From contig OX637339.1 in NCBI GenBank assembly GCA_951799405.1, positions 6,820,001 to 6,884,000 of the forward strand: a DNA stretch of 64,000 nucleotides. The letters are read 5' to 3'. Shown in pieces: positions 22,205-33,089 of this stretch. Made by a program: the position numbers and the translations under genes. The stretch is from Agapetus fuscipes. Lineage: Eukaryota > Arthropoda > Insecta > Trichoptera > Glossosomatidae. The first letter of the stretch is position 1, and every line of letters begins with the position of its first letter. The notes below the pieces were generated by a model. The model did not search any database. It was not told the origin of the DNA and saw only the letters and a list, made by a program, of their open reading frames with translations.

Positions 22205-22330
22205 AGGGGTCTATGACACTTGTTGTAGTGCCGCAGAGGTGTTAAGTGTTAACGAGCTTGGTTATCGCTACAAAGCGCCAATACTCAAACAAGACCCAGT
22301 TGCTGTAAGGCTGGATGGACCCTTTAGTGA
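22205..22330 (-). mobile_element. SINE-3 body fragment
   Basis: Contains GAGCTTGGTTATCGCTACAA, CAAGACCCAGTTGCTGTAAG and GGCTGGATGGACC, reversed. Adjoins an R4 piece. Confidence 0.6.
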
Positions 22331-22369
22331 CACATTTTATGTACAATGAACTCAGCTTATAAATTAACA

Positions 22370-22510
22370 AATTCAATATTGTGATTTCACATGGTCTGGT
22401 TGCTAGGGAAAAGGCAAACAAATATTTTGTTATTGGTTGAAAAAGACTCTGTGATAAGGACGATAGTCCCATACAAGTCTGACGTTTGCCCATCGAGAAT
22501 TATAGATTAT
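22370..22510 (-). repeat. Dispersed repeat R4
   Basis: Reversed copy with GGTTGCTAGGGAAAAGGCAA, TTTTGTTATTGGTTG and TCCCATACAAGTCTGACGTT. Confidence 0.5.
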
Positions 22511-23093
22511 TTTTAAATTTCTTTGAAAATTAGATGTAAATTTTCCAACCTTTTTACGGATCATACCGTAGACGAACCGTTTTTCTCTACAACACAGTTC
22601 GTCAAATTCTAAACAAAATATAGCTCTCAATGTTTAGGTGGATGGATATTACAAAAAGTGGCAAGAAATTTGTTTATTTTTTCTAATTTTAATAGTTTTT
22701 GCTGCTCGGTTGAGTGAAGGCGAATTCTAAAATCTATAAAAAGGTTTGATGGCAAAAAATACAGAAAAATAAGCCGGATGTCTTACCGGCCAGCTTAGGC
22801 AGTATTTTGGATTTCCTCCGCAGTCCATCGCAGTCATATTTTGTCTAAAAACCGAGGATTATGAATCATGGCTCTCTGCTAAGATCCAATCTGTATTTGG
22901 TCTTGTAATGTTTGTTTTCTCGGCCAGTTTATGACATAAAAAATGAACAATATTTTCAAAGATGTTCAAATTGGGAAAAGCTGAACATCGTTTTTTAATG
23001 TTTTGTTCCCATTTTCCTACAGTTTTGTAAGAGGGAAAGGGGAAGACCAAGAAAGAAAAACATAGCTTGATGCTATAATCTACAAAATCTATC

Positions 23094-23332
23094 ATCTAAG
23101 TTGCAAAGATATATTGACATTATTTAAGGCATACTCGATGCACGCCCTCAGGAAGACGGTGCAAGTTTACGCTTACGTATGCTGCATGTGCATTTGCAAA
23201 AAAAGCTTCACATGAACATAAACCTTTCAACTCCTGCCGCCCTTCCTTGAAACCGTGGTGGCATTGGCAAAAGTGAACCTAGTTTTTACAGCATGGGGGT
23301 CGGCCTCATACTAACTATTAGTCAAGGAACAC
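23094..23332 (-). mobile_element. LINE-A tail copy
   Basis: Reversed and diverged; GCCGCCCTTCCTTGAAACC and TACTAACTATTAGTCAAGGA ends recognised. Confidence 0.7.
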
Positions 23333-23515
23333 GTGAAAGTTCGCGCTTACAAATGCTGAATGTGTACTTACAAATAAAAAACCAAACCTCAAATGAACAT
23401 AGACCCTGCAACTTTTGCCGACCTTCCCTGAAATAGGGGTGACATTGGCAAAGTGAGCATTTTTTTACAGTATGGGTGGCCAGCCTCATACCATAGACTA
23501 TAAGTTAATGAAAAA
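23333..23515 (-). mobile_element. LINE-A tail copy
   Basis: Second reversed copy head-to-tail with the previous one, lacking its terminal repeat. Confidence 0.7.
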
Positions 23516-23639
23516 CCCACCAATAAATATCACGTTTACATTTAACCATAGCGTCTTTCCAAAAATTAATGGAAACTTTAACAGCGCCTACGTTAGAGTT
23601 TTAGTTAGCACTTACATTACGCTGCGTTTGAGTTTAAAC

Positions 23640-23960
23640 GAATAGCTTTATACTTGCTAGGCGACGCAGGTGGAATCACTCTAGTAATTTCTTCGGCAGC
23701 TATACATATAATACTTACTATAGAGTCATCAGCAGGTGACGTAAGATTGAGTCACTAGAGCTCCGGCACGTCATGTAAGCGTCACAAATCATGGCTACTT
23801 TAATTTGGTCGTTAGTGCCTTTCCACGCGGAACGATTTCGGTCCGGTTTGTCTATGATTCCGGTGGCGGAATGTATGAGATCGCCAGATAGTTCGTGTGA
23901 AAGCTATAATACAACCCCATATTATACTACTAGACTATGTAAGCAACGCGATGCATCTAA
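23640..23960. repeat. Unclassified repeat shared with 53800-54010
   Basis: Its reverse complement parallels 53810-53935 (TTTCACACG, GGCGATCTCATACATT, ACCGGA, GCGTGRAAAGGC). Class unknown. Confidence 0.45.
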
Positions 23961-24011
23961 GATACAAATATAGTGTAACTTCTTGCGGCGTTGTCTCCGA
24001 AGAGGTCGCAT

Positions 24012-24525
24012 GTCTAATCTAAATCTAAATCTAAATCTAAGTTGCAAAGATATGTATCATTTGAGATTCATATGAAATGCATTACCACAAGCAGACACGC
24101 ATAATTTCGCGCTCACACATCGCACGTTTAATAATAAAGAGCAATAACTCAAAAAAATGAATGTTGGGAAATCACGTTTGAAGTTCAGACAACCAGTACA
24201 ACTTGTATGGGATGAAAAAGGCGGCCGATGTTTTATCTCGGTCATATTCGTCCAAATTGAACGGCTGTCGCATTCAACCTATTCTTCTCGCATTGTTCTT
24301 GCGTTTTATTACAAAATCTCGATTTTCCCAATTTTCGAGTTATTTCTCTTTATTATTAAACGTGCGACATGCCGCATGTGGACCTACAATATAAAAACCC
24401 AATCTCAAATGAACATAAGCCCTGCAACTCTTGCCGACCTTCCCTGAAACAGGGGTGACATTGGCAAAGTGAACTATTTTTTACAGTATGGGTGGTCAGC
24501 CTCATACCAACCTATAAGTCAAGGC
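24012..24525 (-). mobile_element. LINE-A tail copy, interrupted by a MITE
   Basis: Reversed tail from TCTAAATCTAAATCTAAGTT to CCTATAAGTCAAGG, split at the CACACAT|GCCGCATGTGG site by the element at 24121-24366. Confidence 0.8.
24121..24366. mobile_element. MITE with ~30-bp TIRs and ACAT target duplication
   Basis: Starts CGCACGTTTAATAATAAAGA and ends with its near-exact inverse. Flanked by ACAT at 24117-24120 and 24367-24370. Other LINE-A copies show the empty site (CACACATGCCGCATG), so the 4-bp duplication is directly visible. No superfamily is assigned. Confidence 0.8.
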
Positions 24526-24790
24526 ATGTCGCGAGGAGTGGAATCTATTTATTTTTACAGAGGGCCAGCATTACGCCAGCTGCTTCAGTTGAAGTGAAGC
24601 TCCCGAGAGGGCTGGATATCATTTCTTGTGAAAGCTGAGTAAACCTTGCTGGTATTTTATTTTGGGTTTTAAAATAAGCTCCGAAACGGAAAATCAATCC
24701 TGACACCCTCGTGCGATTCGAATCCGAGCTCTCGGCGTGTTATGCAAGCACTCTACCAACTGGGCGGCTATCGACCGGACTATATGAAAA
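24525..24790 (-). mobile_element. SINE-1 copy
   Basis: Reversed, including the head (GATTCGAATCCGAGCTCTCG, CTACCAACTGGGCGGCTATC) but without the distal tail. Confidence 0.8.
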
Positions 24791-24809
24791 TTTGATAAAC
24801 GTTTAAAAA

Positions 24810-25110
24810 AATCACCCGTTAAGGTGAGTGAGAGGGGGCGGACACTCAGGTCACCGGAGAGTGGTGCTGTCAGGTTGATGTAGCCTCGCCGTCAAATACG
24901 CACTAATTTTGGGGATCACGCTTTCCGGATTGCGGGATCGTTAGAGCGGAACAGACTGGCACCCAGACTCCAGAGTGAGGAGTTCGGAATCTGTTGGCAT
25001 TTTTAATGGAACAATAAAAACGCACCTTTATAAAATGTCTCTTTCGTGATGACGAGGGCCCTTGAGGTTTGACACACACAAAAACGACGCTCTTTTATCA
25101 TGTTAAATTA
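24810..25110. other. GC-richer island, unassigned
   Basis: Includes GAGAGGGGGCGGACACTCAG and GTCAAATACGCAC, then ends with a SINE-3-like CCCTTGAGGTTTGACACACA. No open frame of note. Possibly an undescribed SINE-like unit. Confidence 0.3.
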
Positions 25111-25134
25111 AAAATAAATTATCCGGTCGATATC

Positions 25135-25396
25135 CGTCCGGTCGATAGCTCAGGTGGTAGAGTGCTTGCATTCCATGCCGAAAGCTCGGGTTAGAATCCC
25201 ACCGAGGGTGTCAGAAATGATTTCCCGTTTCGGTGTTTATTTCAAAACCCAAAATAAAATACCGGCAAGGTTTACTCAGCCTTCACAAGAAATGAGTACC
25301 AGCACTCTTGAGAGCTGGGAAACCTCCACTTCAACTGAAGTGGTTGGCGTAAGGCCGGCCCCCTTACCTGTAAAAATAAATAGGTTCAACTCGCCA
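25135..25396 (+). mobile_element. SINE-1 copy (first of a tandem pair)
   Basis: Head and body intact up to GGTTCAACTCGCCA, where it stops. A partial GGTCGATATCC head lies directly before it. Confidence 0.8.
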
Positions 25397-25407
25397 AGAT
25401 AAGATCA

Positions 25408-25735
25408 AGACCGGTCGATAGCTCAGTTGGTAGAGTGCTTGCATTCCATGCCGTGAGCTCGGGTTCGAATCCCACCGAGCGCGAGGGTGTCAGAAATGAT
25501 TTCCCGTTTCGGTGTTTATTTCAAACCCTAAAATAAAAATACCGGCAAGGTTTACTCAGCCTTCACAAGAAATGAGTACCAGCTCTCTCGGGAGCTGGGG
25601 AACCCCCACTTCAACTGAAGTGGTTGGCGTAAGGCCGGCCCCCTTACCTGTAAAAATAAATAGGTTCAACTCACCACATGCGACCCCTTCGGGGATAACG
25701 CGGCAAGAAGTTACACTATATGTGTAGCTTAGTTG
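25408..25735 (+). mobile_element. SINE-1 copy (second of a tandem pair)
   Basis: Full-length copy beginning CCGGTCGATAGCTCAGTTGG, about 12 bp after the previous one, same orientation. Confidence 0.85.
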
Positions 25736-25904
25736 CGTTTGCGTTTTATCCTCATATGCGTATTAAAAAGTGGAATGTATGTATGTACGTAATGTTTCCT
25801 ATGGATTCATCAATGTTTCAGAAAACGTGTAAAATATTCTCGGAATAGTTCTTGCAAAGTTTGACGTAGATCGGAATTAAAAAAGGATTTGTTTTCGAGT
25901 AAAG

Positions 25905-25975
25905 CTGGCTCTTCGAGGATAACGCAGTAAGAAGTTACACAATGCCATAAATGTGCAGCTTAGTTGCGAGTTACA
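25905..25975 (+). mobile_element. SINE-1 tail fragment
   Basis: CTTCGAGGATAACGCAGTAA to CAGCTTAGTTGCG only. Confidence 0.55.
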
Positions 25976-26850
25976 TTGCGTAATATACCAAATTTTGATT
26001 TTGGTAAAAGATTTTTAAAATATTAAATTTGTAGGTATGGATAGCTATATCTTTGTGTATGTATATTATTTAAGAGCTCATCATTTATTTTAGCGGATAT
26101 GGTGTCAGAGGAATGCGTGTAAAAACTAAAATATATTAGGTATGTGGCTAATGACACCTTACCGGAAGAAATTATACTCAAATATTAATCGATTTCTATT
26201 TTTAGAATTAATTCAAGTTTTGAAATTATTTGCACGCCTAGTTACTAAGATATGCGATGAAAATATCTTGATCTAACCCACATATTTAGATAAAATCATG
26301 TTTCAAAATATGTAGTGAATTTAGCACAGAAACTAATGGATTGGACAGAGAAAAAAGGGAAGAAGAATTTATACGCCATATTTAGTAATATAGCACCATC
26401 TATGTTTTGTCAGTCGAAGCTTTTTAGTTTACTAACTTTTCCATAGATGTCAGCTATTGTTTTAGTTTAGCCATGAACCATTTTTCACGCACTGTTTTTC
26501 AGGAGAAAGAAAATTTGCAAGAATTCAACAACTTGGATGCAGAACGTACAATGAAGTTTTAGTTGTCAATAAGAAAGGTATTGAATATTGAATTTTTTCT
26601 ATGAAAATGAATTACAAAAAAATGATTAATATTCAATTACTTTTTTGTCGCGTAAAAAGTCACTGCAATGAAAGTGCTGAAAGAGGGTTTTTCTTTTTTA
26701 AAATATATATTTTAAGACGAATCCAATACACCAACATATTTGTACCTATATATTCCAATACACAACCATTCACAGTTATTAATATCATCAATTAATAATT
26801 CACTAATTCAAATTTTACTTAATTATTAATTCATAATTACCTTATGACAT
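25976..26850. other. Intronic AT-rich stretch
   Basis: Part of Spz intron 2; no gene or recognised repeat. Confidence 0.5.
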
Positions 26851-26854
26851 CTGT

Positions 26855-26990
26855 TGAACCACGTTCAAAGTTATCGTCGAGGACATGACAGGGTTCGAAC
26901 TTGTTCGCGCTCGTTTCAATAACGCAAAGTTGAGTAAGTAGAGCTTTACTAACGCCTTATCCGCTCGACCATCCCAGCGACATTTGTGAC
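26855..26990 (-). mobile_element. SINE-2 (tRNA-derived) copy
   Basis: Reversed head with B box complement AGGGTTCGAACTTG and A-box region CTCGACCATCCCAGCGAC, which resembles a Leu-type tRNA 5' end. See 61190-61415. Confidence 0.6.
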
Positions 26991-27029
26991 GTCACACAGC
27001 CGGGTTGTTAAATAAAAAACAAACATATA

Positions 27030-27120
27030 TTCTGTAATTGGTTTCTACCGTTATTACATACAGGTTTAACGTTTGCCAGCCAAGAAAAAAGTTGTACAAT
27101 TTTAATTTGTGCTGAGTCAA
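27030..27120. repeat. Dispersed repeat R4, partial
   Basis: Has AACGTTTGCCAGCC and GAAAAAAGTTGTACAATTTT. Confidence 0.4.
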
Positions 27121-27339
27121 TTACTTTGTCTCAAAAGTTATCTTGAATAACTTCGTGTAGTGCTTCGCATATTTTTTACTTCAATTCACAAAAAAATAGC
27201 TCGTGTAAATGTATAATAATTATATGCGGTCAAGTGACTTTCTCTTCTGTCAGCATCCGTTGAAGATCCTAATATAATACCTACATACAGTGAAACAGAG
27301 CAGTCTTTAAATTGTACAGTAGTCCAATTTTGCTAGCAC

Positions 27340-27575
27340 ACCTATCTAATCTAATCTAATCTAAGTTGCAAAGATATGTTACATTGGAGATTCACATTAC
27401 ATGCATTCTCACAACCAGATACGTACAATTTCGCGCTTGCGCATGCCTCATATGAACCTACAACATAAAAACCAAATCTCAAATGGACATACACCCGGCA
27501 ACTCTTGCCGTTCTTCCCTGTAACAGGGGTGACATTGGCGAAGTGAACCATTTTTACAGAATGGGTGGCAGTATT
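27340..27575 (-). mobile_element. LINE-A tail copy
   Basis: Reversed, from three ATCTA units to TTTTTACAGAATGGGTGGC. Confidence 0.8.
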
Positions 27576-27844
27576 TTCATTGAAATTATTGAACAAATTT
27601 TATTGAAAAAAATACATGGCCCGCAGGTTATTAAAACTTTTGATTTACTGTTTTTTTTTAATAATTGCAACACAGATAAGATAACAACGATATGTGTTAA
27701 TTTGCCATTTATTATAGTTGAGTTCTCAATCTTTATGGGAATCTAAAATGTAATAAAATTGAACAAAAAGTGTTAAAACAGATGGATGGAAACTTTTAAA
27801 AGCCAATAAAAATAAGACTGGTTTGATATAATGTGAATAATGTG

Positions 27845-27945
27845 ATACGCAACGAAACAAAGCTGCGCATATAGTGACATTTCTTATCGCGTTGTCTGCG
27901 AAGGGATCGCATGTGACGAGTGGAACCTGTTTATTTTCACAGTAA
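27845..27945 (-). mobile_element. SINE-1 tail fragment
   Basis: Reversed distal part (TTATCGCGTTGTCTGCGAAG, GGAACCTGTTTATTTTCACA). Confidence 0.65.
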
Positions 27946-27954
27946 AGACACTTG

Positions 27955-28205
27955 AGTTGGAGATAGACAGCTTAGACAGAATTCTTGCGTTCAAAGCCAG
28001 ACAGCTAGGGCTCGATCCCCACCAAGGATACCAGAAATGATTTTCATTTTACTCCGTCTTCGCCACCTCCTTCACAACACCAAGTGAAATGGTTGGCATG
28101 AGTACCCTTACGTGTGAAAAAAAACAGGTTCCACACCCCACGTGCCACACACCTTTATGGACAACGTGGTAATAAGTTGCAATATACGTGTAGTTTAATT
28201 ACGGA
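27955..28205 (+). mobile_element. SINE-1 copy, internally deleted
   Basis: Degraded head (GACAGCTTAGACAG, GGGCTCGATCCCCACC), then a deletion to the AAGTGAAATGGTTGGC stretch and tail. Confidence 0.65.
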
Positions 28206-28214
28206 AATACGTGG

Positions 28215-28665
28215 AATCTTAAATCTATAATATAAATTGCAAAGATACATTTAATTTAAAATTCATATTAAATTCATGCCCATAAACAGACACGTCTAAG
28301 TTCGCGTTTACAAATGCTGCATGTGTATTTACAAATTAAAATCCAAGTCTCAAATGAACATAAGCCCTGCAACCTTTGCCGATCTTCCCTGAAACAGGTG
28401 TGACGTGGGTGTGACCTTGGCAAAGTGAACCATTTTTTACAGTACGGGTGGCCAGCCTCAGAGCCCGTTCCCACTTGTCGGGTGTCGGATCCGTATATTA
28501 ATCGGAGGTTCCAGAGGAGGTACATTTCGGACAAAATAGGTTTCCGATAAGTGTTAATAGCTCCATACATAATGTTCTGCCACTGGAACCTCCGATTAAT
28601 ATACGGATCCGACACCCGACAAGTGGGAACGAGCTCTCATACCAACCTATAAGTCAAGAATTGGT
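28215..28665 (-). mobile_element. LINE-A tail copy, interrupted by a MITE
   Basis: Reversed tail split inside GCCAGCCTCATACCAACC by the Harbinger-like element at 28461-28636. Confidence 0.85.
28461..28636. mobile_element. Harbinger-like MITE, copy 1
   Basis: 176 bp, starting GAGCCCGTTCCCACTTGTCG and ending with the inverse of ~50 bp of it. It sits in a LINE-A tail whose empty site is known, which shows a 3-bp duplication (TCA). Copy 2 at 51987-52143 has TTA. A 3-bp duplication, one copy TTA, fits PIF/Harbinger elements. Confidence 0.8.
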
Positions 28666-29011
28666 TAAATGGGAAAAAATGAAAGTCAAAATGGTGAATT
28701 GAAATAAATTTTGTACTCTTTGTTGCTAAACTGGCTAATGTTATTTATTAAACATCTGATCTAGTCTACGAATTGGTGAAAAAAAAACAAACAATTCTCA
28801 GTTATGATTTAATTAATGACTGTGGGAGGATTGCTGTGAGGTTTTATTACCCAGTAATTACAGTTAATGATTTCATTCAAATGTCATTAACCAAGTAATT
28901 AATTAAGATTTGTTTTTTTGCACAAAGAAACCACTTAATAAACTATTTTGATTAAAATAATGAATTGGACTTAAGAGATTTAGACAGTGATTCATCGATT
29001 ATTATTGGTCC

Positions 29012-29242
29012 AGTTCCTTGATTGATAGGTTGGTATGAGGCTAACGCCCGTGCTGTAAAAACTTGGATCACTTTTGCCAGTGTCACCCCGGTTTCATGAA
29101 GAGACGGCAGGAGTTACAAGGTGTATGTTCATGTGAGGTTTTTTTTATTTTGTAAGTACACATGCATTATCTGTAAGCGCAAACTTAACATGTGCCTGCC
29201 TGTGGGCGTGCATTAAATATAAGCCTTAAATGTCCATACACC
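29012..29242 (+). mobile_element. LINE-A tail copy
   Basis: Forward, from TTCCTTGATTGATAGGTTGG through TGTGCCTGCCTGTGGGCG, without a terminal repeat. Confidence 0.75.
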
Positions 29243-29411
29243 TCTGCAACACTGCAAAAAATGTTTCACTTTTTCCAATGCTTATTCAAGAAAGGTCGGC
29301 AAGAGTTTTAGGGCTTATGTTCATTTGAGATTTGGATTTTTATGTTGCAGGTTCACATGCGGCATGTGCAAGCGTGAGTTTATGCGTGTCTTCCTGTCTG
29401 CATGCGTTTAA
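29243..29411 (+). mobile_element. LINE-A tail copy
   Basis: Second forward copy starting at ACTGCAAAAAATGTTTCACT, cut at CATGCGTTTAATACGAAT, where a reversed copy begins. Confidence 0.7.
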
Positions 29412-29675
29412 TACGAATAATCTATAATCTAAGTTGCAAAGCTATCTTGACATTTAAAATTCACATTGAATTCAATGCCCCCAAGCAGACACATGTAATT
29501 TTGCACTTACAAGCGCCGCATGTGTACTTACAAATTAAAATTCAAATCTCAAATGAGCAAGCACGCTGCAACTTTGACCGAGCTTTACTGAAACAAGGAT
29601 GACATTGGCAAAGTGAACCATTTTTTACGGTATGGGTGGTAAGCCTCATACCAAACTATACATAAGTCAAGGAAA
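29412..29675 (-). mobile_element. LINE-A tail copy
   Basis: Reversed; forms an inverted pair with 29243-29411. Confidence 0.8.
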
Positions 29676-30115
29676 TGTAAAAAAATAATTCCTGTCTGCA
29701 TTTCAGAAATCGTGGATAAAACATTTTATTGCGCGTAACTTCTTACAGTAAGTGAACTAATTATAAGAAAGTGATCATGAAAAACGCCTAAATTACAGGA
29801 TTTTCACACTTTTGTTTTGTGGAAAATAGGAAAAATTGTGCATTTATCTAAGAGACTGATGTTAGCTTCATATTTCAAGTTTTCAGTTTTACCTTTAAAG
29901 TTTAAGGTATCGGTATATACTCGTAGTATGGGCAGATAAAATACACCGATTAGCCATAGTTTTGCAATCGTGAGACAAAACGCATTCTTGCAGTTATTAA
30001 TATTATACTAAGTTCATTATCTGCAGCGAATTTCATTATTTTTGCGCGCGCAAAAACTCCGAGTCAAATAATAAGTGCATAGTTAAACATTATGTTCGTT
30101 TATATAAACGGAGTT
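29676..30115. other. Intronic stretch
   Basis: Nothing recognised; AT-rich. Confidence 0.45.
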
Positions 30116-30117
30116 AA

Positions 30118-30497
30118 TGCAATCAAACAAAAGCGACAGAGTGGTATCAAGGGATAAGCTTCATATCATTACGCTGCCTTAGTTCTTGTTTACCGTATAC
30201 GCCATTGAGAAAATTTTACGTGAGCAATGTTTGCATGTGTACTGGACCAATGTGTCTTATAAAAACAAGAAATTTATTTAAAAAATATTTAATAGAACTC
30301 TCACATTATCGAGTTTTACGGTTTTTCTTAGCTCAGATTGTGTAGAATTTGATTCATAAGACAACTGCATGAAAAAGTCATATTTGACAAGATTGGCGTA
30401 TACGGTAAACAAGAACTGGGGGAGCGTTATGTGTGAGGGAGATACATAACAAACCTATAAACTTTCACGAATGGCTTATCGCTTTCGTTTGTACGAG
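30118..30497. mobile_element. TIR element R2
   Basis: Inner inverted repeats of 24 bp (AGTTCTTGTTTACCGTATAC and so on) at 30181-30204 and 30394-30417. Weaker outer similarity extends to CAAACAAAAGCGACA / CGCTTTCGTTTG. Partial relatives are at 50845-51020 and 56678-57557. Confidence 0.65.
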
Positions 30498-30499
30498 CT

Positions 30500-30775
30500 T
30501 TGTAGTATAGCAAAGGAGGACACACCTTCTCTCAGGGGTCAGTCTCCCCTCCACTGACCCACGCCCTGTATATCCATCCCATCCGGGGATGTGTCACAGG
30601 ACTCGCATGCAAAAGTTATGTGAGATGCGAGTGGCAGAAGGCCCTCCCGTGAAGCTACACTTTCCCAAGTGTTTACACAAAGCAAAGGAGGCTCAGAAAT
30701 CACTGAAAGATTATAGCCGTGAGGGTTTAGGGCTCGAGGATTTTAAATTTACAAACAAAAATGCAAAGTGATTCT
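30500..30775 (+). other. Coding-like island, unassigned
   Basis: GC-richer stretch with a 60-codon frame (30589-30771, MCHRTRMQKLCEMRVAEGPP onward, Lys-rich end). No family recognised and no clear splice sites. Probably noise or an element relic. Confidence 0.2.
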
Positions 30776-31239
30776 GAGCGTCTTAACATATGACTTAAGG
30801 CCTAAGTAGGTGACAGTAAAATCGACAGCCAGGGTTGGTAGCAGTGCTATGACAAGTTGACACAAGAACCGCGTTGAAAAACAAAAATAAAGCCATGTCA
30901 AAGTGACAGCACATTAAATTAAAATTCCAAAGTGTAATAAAAGATCCTTAGTGACAATTTCTCACAAACTTGGAAAACAATGCAAACCCCCAAATGCACC
31001 CTTACTGAATTTTACTTTCATTCTGGCACGTTTCTAAGACTTGGAACGGTGCTTGTCACTTCGGGCTCATTCGGGTCAATTTTGTTTTAGTTATTTAATT
31101 CATAGTGTACTAAAATACATACATAATACTGAAATTGAAAATAATAGGTCTTAAACCGTCGGATACTGATATATGGATAGGTATTAGTGATTTTAAATGA
31201 CAACTGTAGAAGGGTGACTTTGCGGCATTAAAATTCATA

Positions 31240-31360
31240 AATAAATGGGTATTATTTTGTTTTACTTCCACAAAATATTCATTGCAATTCAGGTGATATC
31301 GCATTGAACTATCAAAAGTGACGTTTAACAAGATGGCGACGTTTTCACCACGTGTGTCGA
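31240..31360 (+). repeat. Segment paralogous to 51180-51305
   Basis: Shares CATTGAACTATCAAAAGTGA and CAAGATGGCGACGTT with the other locus. Together with the nearby R2 relatives this suggests one larger dispersed unit. Confidence 0.6.
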
Positions 31361-31391
31361 TTTATAGTTAATAATAATAATAATAATATAA

Positions 31392-31668
31392 GGATGATTT
31401 ATTCGGTGAGCGCTGTTTTTGTTTTTGTGTGCTGTGTGCATCACACCTCAAGAGCCTTTTGCGAGCTTGTTAGTCACTGTAGAAAGCGCCAATTATCAAG
31501 CAAGACACTGTTGATGTAAGGCTGATTGGACCATTGCGTTTTCAACCCAGCGAAGAGCAATTTGAAAAATTTAATATTTTTCTTACGCCAGCAGGATTCA
31601 AACCCTCTGCCTTCCAATCACGAGTCCAAAGTTTTAAGTACTAGACCACGGACCTTTTTGAAACCTGT
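31392..31668 (-). mobile_element. SINE-3 copy
   Basis: Reversed, full length from the GGATGATTTATTCGGTGAGC end to the head (CTTCCAATCACGAGTCC, TACTAGACCACGGACC). Confidence 0.8.
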
Positions 31669-32109
31669 AGTTAGTAATAACATTCGTTTTGGTCACAATA
31701 AGTAACAAAATATTCTAGTTTTTCCTCGCACCAGGGCCCCCGGTCGACCTATTCCAGCCCTGTGTGCCACAATAAATGATAACAACATTAATAAATAATG
31801 GCTGAATGGGTGCACGCAGTATGTACCATAGAAACTGCAGCTGCGTTTTTGTACCAGTACCTCGAGAATAACATATTGCGTAAACCTATTTCGATCGCGC
31901 AAAAATCGAAAAAGCATGCAAAACGCGACAGCACTCCTACTGAGTGATTTAGTTTTCGTACATTTGTATTTATTTACGCGATCGAGGTGAGAGAGTCTTT
32001 TATACTCGTGGCATAGTACCTACTCTGTCCAGCAGTTGTGCAACTGGTGGGTAATGCATGGAGAGCGCTTGATACAGATCACAAAGGTACTCGGTCCGTT
32101 ATTAATACC

Positions 32110-32222
32110 AAGATTAAGTAAAACATATATTTTTCACAAACGCTCACAACTGCTTGTGGGCATGAATTAAATATGAGCCTCAAATGTCAATATATCTCTG
32201 CAACTTAGATTAGAGATTATAG
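32110..32222 (+). mobile_element. LINE-A tail fragment
   Basis: Last ~100 bp (CTGCTTGTGGGCATGAATTA to TAGATTAGAGATTATAG). Confidence 0.65.
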
Positions 32223-32264
32223 GCTACATCCAAAAAGCAATCACAAAATCAAGACGCATCTTTA

Positions 32265-32330
32265 CAAAAAATCTTATCCGTGGCTCTTGAGGTGTGATAG
32301 ACACAAAAACAGCGCTCACCAAATAAATAA
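32265..32330 (+). mobile_element. SINE-3 end fragment
   Basis: GAGGTGTGATAGACACAAAA then AGCGCTCACCAAATAAATA. Confidence 0.6.
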
Positions 32331-32397
32331 TTGAAATATTATTATTATTTTATAAGTATTTAAAACCGTATCGCAACAAATCGGTCAATAATAATAG

Positions 32398-32590
32398 TTA
32401 GGATGATTTTTGTGGTGAGCGCTGTTTTTGTGTGAATTACACCTTAAGAGCCCTCTGCGAGCTTGGTCGATGCTCATAGAAAGCGACAATTCTCAAGCAA
32501 GACCCAGTTGCTGTGAGGCTGGATGGACCAATTGTGGCCGGTTTTGGTGAATGTACCTACATGAATTTTTCAATCACCAAAGAGCATATT
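32398..32590 (-). mobile_element. SINE-3 copy, head missing
   Basis: Reversed, GGATGATTTTTGTGGTGAGC to GGCTGGATGGACC and a degraded remainder. It forms an inverted pair with the fragment at 32265-32330. Confidence 0.7.
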
Positions 32591-33089
32591 TGACTGATAT
32601 AAATCCCCCTATAATATAAAATGCAACGGCCTCCCCATACAAAATAGTTGTGCGTTAATGACATTCAAACTGAAGAACTCCTGAACAGATGCACGTCATA
32701 TTCACAACAAATATTGTTCAGGACTTGGGATGTGCTTCCTCATCATTAGTAGATTTTAAATTGTTGTTTTTTAAATAAATAAACATGATCAATCACAACA
32801 CCTTTTTATGTAAAACCTATGCGAGAAACAAAACTCATTTTGACATTCGAATTTCAAATAAATTGCCAGCACTTCAACATAGGCTTCAAAGTTGCCATCG
32901 TTGCCATTGCCAAGTCGATTCTTTTTCGGTTGAATTCCGTTGAGTACCTACCTATATTCTTTATTTATTTCAAAATTATACTTCAACCAGTTATAACATG
33001 TATTTTTTAGAAATAATGACGATCGATTAGGTCAACTTTTTATATGAAACCGTACTTATTGCGGCATTTAATTTTTTTAAAGTATTATT

